From assembly GCF_045807065.1 (NCBI RefSeq), contig NZ_JBJMIE010000207.1:1-29194 (forward strand): 29,194 bases of DNA, given 5' to 3'. Position numbers and translations under genes: made by a program. The notes beneath the pieces are model-generated. The model saw nothing but the letters and a program-made list of their open reading frames with translations. It was not told the origin of the DNA and searched no databases. Origin of the DNA: Actinophytocola sp045807065 (GTDB taxonomy: Bacteria; Actinomycetota; Actinomycetes; Mycobacteriales; Pseudonocardiaceae). The stretch's first letter is position 1, and each line of letters opens with the position of its first letter. Positions 8,273-14,606 of the stretch are shown one piece after another.

Positions 8273-10066
8273 ATGAGCAACCCCGTGCTGACAGCGGTGG
8301 CCTGGCCCTATGCCAACGGCCCCCGCCACATCGGTCATGTGTCCGGATTCGGAGTCCCCTCGGACGTCTTCTCCCGGTACATGCGGATGGCCGGGCACAA
8401 GGTGCTCATGGTGTCCGGCACCGACGAGCACGGCACGCCGATCCAGGTCCAGGCGGACAAGGAGGGCGCCACCCCGCAGCAGACCGTGGACAAGTACGCC
8501 CGCCAGATCGGCAACGACCTCCAGGGCCTCGGGCTCTCCTACGACCTGTTCACCCGCACCACGACCGGCAACCACTACAAGGTGGTGCAGGACCTGTTCC
8601 TGGCGCTGTGGAAGAACGGGTACGTCGTCGAGAAGACGCAGCTGGGCGCCATCAGCCCGTCCACCGGCCGCACGCTGCCGGACCGCTACATCGAGGGCAC
8701 CTGCCCGATCTGCGGCTACGAGAGCGCGCGCGGGGACCAGTGCGACAACTGCGGCAACCAGCTGGACCCGGCCGACCTGAAGAACCCGCGTTCGAAGATC
8801 AACGGCGAGGTCCCGGAGTTCGTCGAGACCGAGCACCTGTTCCTCGACCTGCCGTCCTTCGCCGGCGCGCTGGGGAACTTCCTCGGCAGCCGGCGGGACT
8901 GGCGGCCGAACGTGCTCAAGTTCAGCCTGAACCTGCTCGACGACCTCAAGCCGCGGGCCATCACGCGTGACCTGGACTGGGGCGTGCCGATCCCGCTGGA
9001 CGGCTGGCGGGACAAGCCGATGAAGCGGTTCTACGTGTGGTTCGACGCGGTCATCGGGTACCTGTCGGCGTCGGTCGAGTGGGCGCGCCGGTCCGGCGAC
9101 GGCGACGCGTGGCAGGAGTTCTGGACCAACCCGGACGCCCAGGGCTACTACTTCATGGGCAAGGACAACATCGTCTTCCACTCGCTGATCTGGCCGTCGC
9201 TGCTGCTCGGCCAGAACGGCGCGGGGGACAGGGGCGGCTCGCCGGGCGCGTTCGGCACGCTGAACCTGCCGACCGAGGTCGTGTCGTCCGAGTTCCTGAA
9301 GATGAGCGGGTCCAAGTTCTCGACCTCGCGCGGCACGGTCATCTACGTGCACGACTTCCTGCGCGAGTTCGGCCCGGACAGCCTGCGCTACTTCATCTCG
9401 GTGGCCGGCCCGGAGACCCAGGACGTCGACTTCACCTGGGAGGAGTTCGTCCGCCGGGTCAACTTCGAACTGGCCAACGAGTGGGGCAACCTGGTCAACC
9501 GGTCGATCTCGATGGCGCACAAGAACGTGGGCGCCGTCCCGAACCCGACCGCGGTGACGGGTGACGACGAGACGTTGAAGGCCCTGTCGCGGGACGCGTT
9601 CTCGGTGGTCGGCGGGCACCTGCGCAGCTCGCGGTTCAAGCAGGCGGCGAGCGAGGCCATGCGGGTGGTCAGCGCGGCCAACAAGTACCTGTCCGACCAG
9701 GAGCCGTGGAAGAAGAAGGACGACCCGGCCCGCCGGGACACGATCCTGCACACCGCGCTGCAGGTCGTGCAGGACGCGAACACGCTGCTCACGCCGTTCC
9801 TGCCGCACTCGGCGCAGAAGGTGCACGAGGCGCTGGGCGGTACGGGTGTCTGGGCGGCGCAGCCGCGGGTCGAGGACGTCGAGGACCTGGACGTGCCCGG
9901 CCGGATCAACCCGATCCTGACCGGTGACTACGCCGGTGAGGGGGCCCGCTGGGAGTCGACGCCCATCGAGGTCGGCCGACCGCTGGAGAAGCCTTCGCCG
10001 CTGTTCCCGAAGCTGGACCCGAAGCTCGGCGAGACCGGGCCGTCCTGGGCTCCCGTGACCGACTGA
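8273..10066 (+). CDS. metG: Methionyl-tRNA synthetase
   Basis: MetG charges tRNA-Met using ATP. The 597-residue protein has the class I HIGH motif at residues 19-22 (GPRHIGHVSG), a zinc-knuckle insertion with C144, C147, C157 and C160, the WFDAVIGYLSA region of the methionine pocket, and KFSTS as the KMSKS equivalent within FLKMSGSKFSTSRG. The anticodon-binding helical domain follows and there is no C-terminal EMAP dimerisation domain. The ATG at 8273 directly follows a -10-like box, implying leaderless translation. tatD begins 1 nt after its stop, so the two are co-transcribed. Confidence 0.97.
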   Translation: MSNPVLTAVAWPYANGPRHIGHVSGFGVPSDVFSRYMRMAGHKVLMVSGTDEHGTPIQVQADKEGATPQQTVDKYARQIGNDLQGLGLSYDLFTRTTTGNHYKVVQDLFLALWKNGYVVEKTQLGAISPSTGRTLPDRYIEGTCPICGYESARGDQCDNCGNQLDPADLKNPRSKINGEVPEFVETEHLFLDLPSFAGALGNFLGSRRDWRPNVLKFSLNLLDDLKPRAITRDLDWGVPIPLDGWRDKPMKRFYVWFDAVIGYLSASVEWARRSGDGDAWQEFWTNPDAQGYYFMGKDNIVFHSLIWPSLLLGQNGAGDRGGSPGAFGTLNLPTEVVSSEFLKMSGSKFSTSRGTVIYVHDFLREFGPDSLRYFISVAGPETQDVDFTWEEFVRRVNFELANEWGNLVNRSISMAHKNVGAVPNPTAVTGDDETLKALSRDAFSVVGGHLRSSRFKQAASEAMRVVSAANKYLSDQEPWKKKDDPARRDTILHTALQVVQDANTLLTPFLPHSAQKVHEALGGTGVWAAQPRVEDVEDLDVPGRINPILTGDYAGEGARWESTPIEVGRPLEKPSPLFPKLDPKLGETGPSWAPVTD

Positions 10067-10067
10067 C

Positions 10068-10925
10068 ATGGCCGACCGCGAAGGGGAGCGCCCTCCGATC
10101 CCGGAGGCGCTCCCCGTTCCCATCGTCGACGCGCACACCCACCTGGACGCCTGTGGCGCGAAGACCGCCGCGGACGTCGTCGAGATGGTCGACCGGGCGG
10201 CCGCGGCGGGCGTCGGGCGGGTCGTGACGGTCGCCGACGACCTCGCCGCCGCTCAGTGGGCCGCTCGGGCCGCGACGTGGGACCCGCGGGTCTTTGCGGC
10301 CGTCGCCGTCCACCCGACGCGCACGGCGGCGTTCACGGACGCGGATCGGGGGCTCGTCGAGGAGCTGGGCCGCCGGCCGCGCGTGGTGGCGATCGGCGAG
10401 ACCGGCCTCGACTACTACTGGGACTACTCGCCGCCCGAAGCCCAGCACGAGGCGTTCCGCTGGCACATCGACCTCGCCAAGCGGGTCGGCAAGCCGCTGA
10501 TGATCCACGACCGGGACGCGCACGAGGACATCTACCGGATCCTTCTGGAGGAGGGACCACCCGAGAAAGTGGTCTTCCACTGCTTCTCCGGGGACGCCGA
10601 GTTCGCGCGGCGCTGTGTGGACCACGGATGGGTGCTGTCGCTAGCCGGAACCGTGACGTTTCGCAACGCGAAGGCCCTTCGTGACGCACTGGCAGTCATT
10701 CCCAATTGCCAGTTATTGGTGGAGACCGACGCGCCCTTCCTGACGCCGCACCCGTTCCGCGGGCGGCCGAACGAGCCGTACTGCGCTGCTTACACGTTGC
10801 GCGCGCTTGCGCAGTTCAAAGGGGTTTCCGTCGAAACTCTCGGTGCCGAGGTCGCCGCCAACGCGGAGCGGGTGTTCGACCTCCCTCGAACTACTGATGG
10901 TGAACCCGGCGGTCGCGGGGCGTGA
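10068..10925 (+). CDS. tatD: TatD-family metal-dependent hydrolase / deoxyribonuclease
   Basis: The 285-residue TIM-barrel hydrolase carries the expected metal ligands: DAHTHLD near the N terminus, the Glu in AIGETGLDYY, the His in MIHDRDAHED, the His in FHCFSG and the Asp in VETDAPFLTPHP. TatD enzymes act as 3'-5' exonucleases on DNA or as related hydrolases. The start lies 1 nt after the metG stop, which indicates translational coupling; the metG-tatD pairing is common in actinobacteria. A short Gly/Arg tail ends the protein. Confidence 0.95.
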   Translation: MADREGERPPIPEALPVPIVDAHTHLDACGAKTAADVVEMVDRAAAAGVGRVVTVADDLAAAQWAARAATWDPRVFAAVAVHPTRTAAFTDADRGLVEELGRRPRVVAIGETGLDYYWDYSPPEAQHEAFRWHIDLAKRVGKPLMIHDRDAHEDIYRILLEEGPPEKVVFHCFSGDAEFARRCVDHGWVLSLAGTVTFRNAKALRDALAVIPNCQLLVETDAPFLTPHPFRGRPNEPYCAAYTLRALAQFKGVSVETLGAEVAANAERVFDLPRTTDGEPGGRGA

Positions 10926-10967
10926 GCAATGGGCCGATCAGGGGGTCAGAATTACTCCATTCGTGGA

Positions 10968-10981
10968 GTGACCAGGGTCAC
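10968..10981 (+). promoter_or_regulatory. CRP/GlxR-like operator upstream of rpfB
   Basis: GTGACCAGGGTCAC is a perfect dyad of the form GTGA-N6-TCAC, the core recognised by actinobacterial cAMP receptor proteins (M. tuberculosis Rv3676, Corynebacterium GlxR). It lies about 210 bp before the rpfB start, next to a small hairpin ACTCCA-TTCG-TGGAGT (10954-10969). Rv3676 is known to control rpfA in M. tuberculosis and GlxR controls rpf genes in C. glutamicum, so a link here is plausible. Confidence 0.55.
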
Positions 10982-11066
10982 GACATCGGCCGATATGTTT
11001 GCGCAACCTGCCCACCCCCGTTACTGTCCCGTGACCGTACCCCGGACGAGGAAGTTCAGGGACAAA

Positions 11067-11170
11067 CCCGCGGCTAGGCCGGCTCAGGTCGGGGACCGGT
11101 GGCCGACCGCGGGACGTCGTAACAAGCGAAAGCGCGTGGCCGCGCGGTAGTTGGGCAAGGCTGCGGCCTT
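11067..11170 (+). promoter_or_regulatory. Structured 5' leader of rpfB
   Basis: CCCGCGG (11067-11073) can pair with CCGCGGG (11107-11113) enclosing TCGG/CCGA (11089-11092 with 11103-11106). A GCGAAAGC mini-hairpin follows, and AAGGC-TGCG-GCCTT (11157-11170) sits directly against the SD at 11171. Such stacking near the ribosome site suggests RNA-level control. I could not find the conserved strings of the c-di-AMP (ydaO) riboswitch often found before actinobacterial rpf genes. Confidence 0.4.
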
Positions 11171-11187
11171 CAGGAGGTATCGACCCT

Positions 11188-12693
11188 GTGATTGGATCCG
11201 GTAACAGACCTGGCAGTTCGGCGTTCGCCGACACTGACTGGTTCACCCCGGTCGAAGCCGGACCCGCGACGGCTGTTCTCAACGAGGACTTCCGTGCGTG
11301 GCGTTCCGAGTTCCCCGACTTCCACGAGCACGACGCCGACGAGAGCCAGTACTCGGGCTCCCTGTCGATCACCGACCACGACGTGCGGGTGGCCCTCGGC
11401 CCTCAGGCCGACGACCTCATGGCCGCCGCGAACGTCGACGTCGACGAGCTGATCCGGCTGATCAACGCCGAGACCACCGTCCTGCCGGTCATCCCGGACG
11501 CGCTGTCCGCCGACGGCACCGCGTACGAACTGCCGCTGGCCGAGCGGGACGACGCCCCGCCCGAGGTCATCACCGGCATCAAGCGGTGGAAGAAGTCCGT
11601 CCTCAAGGCGACGATCGCGTCGATCCTGGTCTCGCTGATCGGCGGCGGCGCCGCGGCGATCGCGATGAACAAGTCCATCACGGTCGACGTCGACGGCCAG
11701 GCGCACCAGGTCAACACGTACGCCGACACGGTCGGCGAGGTGCTCCAGGACGAGGGCATCAACGTCGGCAGCCACGACGCGCTCTCCCCGTCGCCCAACG
11801 CCGCGATCAACGACGACGGCAAGATCGTCCTCCAGCGCGGCCGCCAGCTCCACCTGAAGATCGACGGCGAGAGCCGGGACTTCTGGGTGCGCGCGACCAC
11901 CGTCGGCGAGGCGCTCCGGCAGCTGAACCTGTCGACGGACGGTGCGAAGCTCTCGCAGTCCGCCGACAAGGAGATCCCGCTCAACGGGATGTCGATCGAG
12001 GTCAAGACCCTCAAGAACATCACGCTGTTCGACGGCGGGAACGCTCCGCAGGCGATCAAGACCAACGCGGTCACCGCCGGCGACCTGCTCAAAGACCTCA
12101 AGATGTCGCTCGGCCCCGACGACGCCATCGCCCCGGGCGCGGACGTCAAGCTGACCAACGGCGCCGAGGTGCGGATCACTCGCAACGGCGTCACGGTGGT
12201 CAACCAGACCGAGGCCATCGACCCGCCGGTCCAGAAGGTCGAGGACCCGAACGCCGACAAGGGCACCGAGGTCGTGGTGGACCCGGGCGTCGCGGGCGAG
12301 CGCATCGCGACCTACCGGATCACGATCAAGAACGGCAAGGAGGTCTCCCGCGAGGAGATCGGCTCCAAGACCACCAAGGAAGCCAAGCCGAAGGTCATCC
12401 GGGTCGGCACCAAGAAGCCCCCGCAGCCGGTGATCTCGGACGGCAGTGTCTGGGACAGCCTCGCGAAGTGCGAGTCCGGCGGCAACTGGGCGATCAACAC
12501 GGGCAACGGCTACTACGGCGGCCTGCAGTTCAACGTCAGCACGTGGAACGCCAACGGCGGCGGCCAGTACGCCTCCCGTCCCGACCTGGCCACCCGCGAG
12601 CAGCAGATCGCCATCGCGACCAAGGTCCGCGACGGCCGCGGCGGCTACGGCGCCTGGCCTGCGTGCGCGCGCAAGCTCGGCCTTCCGACGTAA
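11188..12693 (+). CDS. rpfB: Resuscitation-promoting factor, RpfB type
   Basis: RpfB-type proteins are lysozyme-like muralytic enzymes that cleave peptidoglycan and wake dormant cells. This 501-residue protein has an acidic N-terminal region of about 130 residues, one membrane segment at about 137-159 (SVLKATIASILVSLIGGG), three DUF348 repeats (about 160-310), a G5 domain (about 330-405) and the catalytic RPF domain (421-501). The catalytic Glu is E429 in KCESGG, and C428 probably pairs with the Cys in WPACARK. GTG 11188 follows a clear SD, CAGGAGGT. The long cytoplasmic N-terminal part is unlike the short lipoprotein signal of M. tuberculosis RpfB. Confidence 0.95.
   Translation: MIGSGNRPGSSAFADTDWFTPVEAGPATAVLNEDFRAWRSEFPDFHEHDADESQYSGSLSITDHDVRVALGPQADDLMAAANVDVDELIRLINAETTVLPVIPDALSADGTAYELPLAERDDAPPEVITGIKRWKKSVLKATIASILVSLIGGGAAAIAMNKSITVDVDGQAHQVNTYADTVGEVLQDEGINVGSHDALSPSPNAAINDDGKIVLQRGRQLHLKIDGESRDFWVRATTVGEALRQLNLSTDGAKLSQSADKEIPLNGMSIEVKTLKNITLFDGGNAPQAIKTNAVTAGDLLKDLKMSLGPDDAIAPGADVKLTNGAEVRITRNGVTVVNQTEAIDPPVQKVEDPNADKGTEVVVDPGVAGERIATYRITIKNGKEVSREEIGSKTTKEAKPKVIRVGTKKPPQPVISDGSVWDSLAKCESGGNWAINTGNGYYGGLQFNVSTWNANGGGQYASRPDLATREQQIAIATKVRDGRGGYGAWPACARKLGLPT
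11720..11720 (+). other. DUF348/G5 stalk region of RpfB (marker)
   Basis: This point marks the start of the extracellular stalk of RpfB, where three related modules begin with the pattern TYADTVGEVLQ, RATTVGEALRQL and TNAVTAGDLLKDL. They space the catalytic domain away from the membrane. Confidence 0.6.
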
Positions 12694-12710
12694 GAATCTC
12701 GTTCCCTGTG

Positions 12711-12748
12711 CTGTGGGCCGGCGCTCCCTGGAGGAGCCCGGCCCACAG
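12711..12748 (+). terminator. Strong hairpin after rpfB
   Basis: CTGTGGGCCGG (12711-12721) pairs with CCGGCCCACAG (12738-12748), and inside it GCTCC (12723-12727) pairs with GGAGC (12733-12737) with one bulged C and a 5-nt loop. The 16-bp stem begins 18 nt after the rpfB stop and should end that transcript, separating rpfB from rsmA. There is no U tract. Confidence 0.75.
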
Positions 12749-12761
12749 TCATGTCGGCACC

Positions 12762-12860
12762 TGTCCGGACCTGACGGTTGTCCGCCACCAACACTGCCCG
12801 ACCCGGATGTCTGGAGCTGACGACCGTCCGCACCTGGCGGCTGCCCGAAACTGTCGGTGC
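12762..12860. repeat. Weak degenerate repeat of about 17 bp
   Basis: Units related to TGTCCGGACCTGACGGT begin near 12762, 12779, 12808 and 12825, with shorter pieces (TGCCCG) near 12795 and 12842. Divergence is high and the period varies from 10 to 17 bp, so this is only a tentative call for the gene-free stretch between rpfB and rsmA. Confidence 0.3.
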
Positions 12861-12909
12861 CTCGTGGGACGATGGAACCGGGGGCCGGAGGCCACTGGCC
12901 GAGGCTGGC

Positions 12910-12915
12910 TAGGCT
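12910..12915 (+). promoter_or_regulatory. TAGGCT -10 box of rsmA (leaderless start)
   Basis: TAGGCT ends 6 nt before the rsmA GTG and no SD is present, so transcription should begin at the start codon. Confidence 0.6.
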
Positions 12916-12921
12916 CGCCGG

Positions 12922-14211
12922 GTGACCGAGGCCGAGACGAGCGCACTACTCGGGCCAGCCGAGATCCGACGGCTCGCCGAGGAACTTGAGGTGCGGCCCA
13001 CGAAGAAGCTGGGCCAGAACTTCGTCCACGACCCCAACACGGTGCGCCGCATCGTGGCCACCGCCGCCCTGAGCCCGGATGACGTCGTCCTCGAGGTCGG
13101 CCCCGGCCTGGGCTCACTCACCCTGGCCCTCCTCCCGGCCGCTCGACACGTCGTCGCCATCGAGATCGACCCAACCCTGGCGAAACGCCTCCCCGAGACC
13201 GTCGCCGACCGCGCTCCCACCCTGGCCCACCGCTTGACGGTCCTGACCGCCGACGCCCTCCGCGTCACCGCGGACCAACTAGCCGTCCCCGCGGTCACCC
13301 CGGATACCAGCATCTCACCGACTGGCCAGGTCATCTCACCCACTGCCCAGGTCGCCTCGCCCACTGCCCAGGTCGCCTCGCCCTCCGGTCACGCCACCTC
13401 GTCCTTCGGCGAGGCCACCGCGTCCACCGGCCAGGCCACCGCGTCCACCGGCCAGGTCGCCTCGCCCACTGGCCAGGTCATCTCGCCCTCCGGTCACGCC
13501 ACCTCGTCCTTCGGCGAGGCCACCGCGTCCACCGGCCACGCCACCTCGTCCGCTGGCCAGGTCGCCTCGTCCTCCGATCACGCCACCTCGCCCTCCGGCC
13601 AGGCCACCTCCTCCACCGGCCAGGCCACCGCGTCCTCCGATCACGCCACCGCGTCCTCCGCCTCGGCCTCTTCCGCTCCTGCCCGCAGATCCCTCGCGGT
13701 CCAGCCCACCTACCCCACCGCGCTCGTCGCCAACCTCCCCTACAACGTCTCCGTCCCGGTCGTCCTGCACCTGCTCGCCGAGCTGCCCACCATGACGAAG
13801 GCCCTCGTCATGGTCCAGGCGGAGGTCGCCGACCGCATGGCCGCCGCCCCCGGCGGCAAGACCTACGGCATCCCCAGCGTCAAGATCGCCTGGTACGCCG
13901 AGGCTCGTCGCGTCGCGACCGTGCCGCGCAGCGTCTTCTGGCCCGTCCCGAACGTCGACTCCGCACTCGTCCTCCTCACCCGCCGCCCCACGCCCGACGC
14001 CGACCGCGACGCCGTGTTCCAGCTGGTGGACGCGGCCTTCGCCCAGCGGCGCAAGACCCTGCGTGCTGCCCTCGCGACCTGGGCGGGCGGCGCCGACCGA
14101 GCCGCCGAGATCCTCACCCGGGCAGGGGTGGATCCGACCGCTCGCGGCGAGACACTCACCGTTGGTGACTTCGCCGCCGTCACCCGAATGGCGGGTAAGG
14201 CCCGGTCGTAA
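12922..14211 (+). CDS. rsmA: 16S rRNA dimethyladenosine transferase RsmA (KsgA) with a large repeat insertion
   Basis: RsmA dimethylates A1518 and A1519 of 16S rRNA with SAM late in 30S assembly. The SAM-binding motif EVGPGLGS is at residues 58-65 and the catalytic NLPYN at 271-275. KKLGQNFVHDPN opens the fold and VFWPVPNVDSALV lies in the C-terminal part. The family is normally about 270-300 residues, but this protein has 429. The excess is a Ser/Thr/Ala/Gly-rich block (about residues 128-258) between the strand ending TADALRV and the NLPY loop, made of 16 seven-residue units. All recognisable catalytic motifs are intact, so activity may be kept. The start is set by a TAGGCT box 6 nt upstream. 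Confidence 0.95.
   Translation: MTEAETSALLGPAEIRRLAEELEVRPTKKLGQNFVHDPNTVRRIVATAALSPDDVVLEVGPGLGSLTLALLPAARHVVAIEIDPTLAKRLPETVADRAPTLAHRLTVLTADALRVTADQLAVPAVTPDTSISPTGQVISPTAQVASPTAQVASPSGHATSSFGEATASTGQATASTGQVASPTGQVISPSGHATSSFGEATASTGHATSSAGQVASSSDHATSPSGQATSSTGQATASSDHATASSASASSAPARRSLAVQPTYPTALVANLPYNVSVPVVLHLLAELPTMTKALVMVQAEVADRMAAAPGGKTYGIPSVKIAWYAEARRVATVPRSVFWPVPNVDSALVLLTRRPTPDADRDAVFQLVDAAFAQRRKTLRAALATWAGGADRAAEILTRAGVDPTARGETLTVGDFAAVTRMAGKARS
13312..13647 (+). repeat. In-frame 21-bp tandem repeat (16 units) inside rsmA
   Basis: Sixteen consecutive 21-bp units encode seven-residue blocks such as ISPTGQV, ASPTAQV, ASPSGHA, TSSFGEA and TASTGQA. There is higher-order structure: the block starting at 13381 reappears at 13486, exactly 105 bp (five units) later, and is identical for 53 bp before the first mismatch. 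This points to recent duplication by slippage or unequal recombination. No unit shifts the frame. Confidence 0.95.
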
Positions 14212-14258
14212 GGGATGTGATCTGCCAAATATCAGGACTTAATCTGCTGCTTGGCGGG

Positions 14259-14288
14259 TTGCAAAATGACGGGTCTGTCAGGTGTACT
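14259..14288 (+). promoter_or_regulatory. Promoter of the SAM-riboswitch transcript
   Basis: TTGCAA (14259-14264) and TGTACT (14283-14288) are 18 bp apart. Transcription would start near 14294-14296, just before the P1 stem of the riboswitch, which fits a transcript beginning with the aptamer. Confidence 0.5.
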
Positions 14289-14296
14289 ACTTGAGG

Positions 14297-14387
14297 TATC
14301 CATCCCGAGCGGCTGAGAGACCTGGCTCAAAGACGCCGCAGCAACCACCCTCCGAGGGGCAGGTGCTACCGCCAGGAGCGATGGAGG
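14297..14387 (+). promoter_or_regulatory. S-adenosylmethionine riboswitch (SAM-I/SAM-IV clan)
   Basis: The aptamer core is clear. P1 is TCCATC (14299-14304) with GATGGA (14380-14385). P2 starts GAGCGGCTGAGAGA with a kink-turn-like GA pair region and closes with GCCGC (14335-14339). The SAM-binding strand GCAACC (14341-14346) is followed by P3 and GGTGCTACC (14363-14371). No P4 arm fits between P3 and the closing P1 strand; a 5-bp hairpin GTGAG/CTCAC (14389-14393 with 14407-14411) lies outside P1 instead, so the architecture is nearer SAM-IV or the SAM-I/IV variant than a textbook SAM-I. The closing P1 strand overlaps the SD of the following leader peptide. Confidence 0.88.
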
Positions 14388-14397
14388 AGTGAGAACG

Positions 14398-14466
14398 GTG
14401 CAGATCCTCACCACCAGGCGGGTAATCGACCAGTGCCGTCGCACGGTCACAGGCTGTCGTCGCTGA
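14398..14466 (+). CDS. 22-residue Cys/Arg leader peptide after the riboswitch
   Basis: A GTG at 14398 preceded at 8 nt by GGAGGAG (14383-14389) opens a 22-codon frame ending in TGA at 14464. The peptide begins QILTTRR after the initiator, continues VIDQC and ends TVTGCRR. This fits the pattern (LTxRRxxDxCR...C) of the putative attenuator leader peptides seen before actinobacterial sulfur-metabolism genes. Part of its SD is the closing strand of the riboswitch P1, so SAM binding should block its translation. A hairpin GAGCGC-N7-GCGCTC (14483-14501) follows the stop. It lies 140 nt before the MetN-like gene. Confidence 0.7.
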   Translation: MQILTTRRVIDQCRRTVTGCRR

Positions 14467-14606
14467 ACAGAGCTTGCGGAATGAGCGCCCTTGTCGCGCT
14501 CGTCACCCCGATCCGAGCCAGCTGACGATTCCCGGCCCCTGAGATGCGGGCCACTCACCACACGCGCGAGCCCCTGACGTCGCGCGAGCCTGGACTGGAG
14601 CACATC

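Noticed and set aside
8129..10138. A 669-codon minus-strand frame over metG
   Set aside because: It is the antisense of metG, with Arg/Val/His-rich composition and no motifs.
10926..11187. c-di-AMP (ydaO-yuaA) riboswitch before rpfB
   Set aside because: The family association tempted this call, but the conserved GGGTGAATC-like and AGCTAACC-like strings are missing.
13336..13770. A Gly/Arg-rich minus-strand protein over the rsmA repeat
   Set aside because: It is only the antisense reading of the 21-bp array and does not extend into a known protein.
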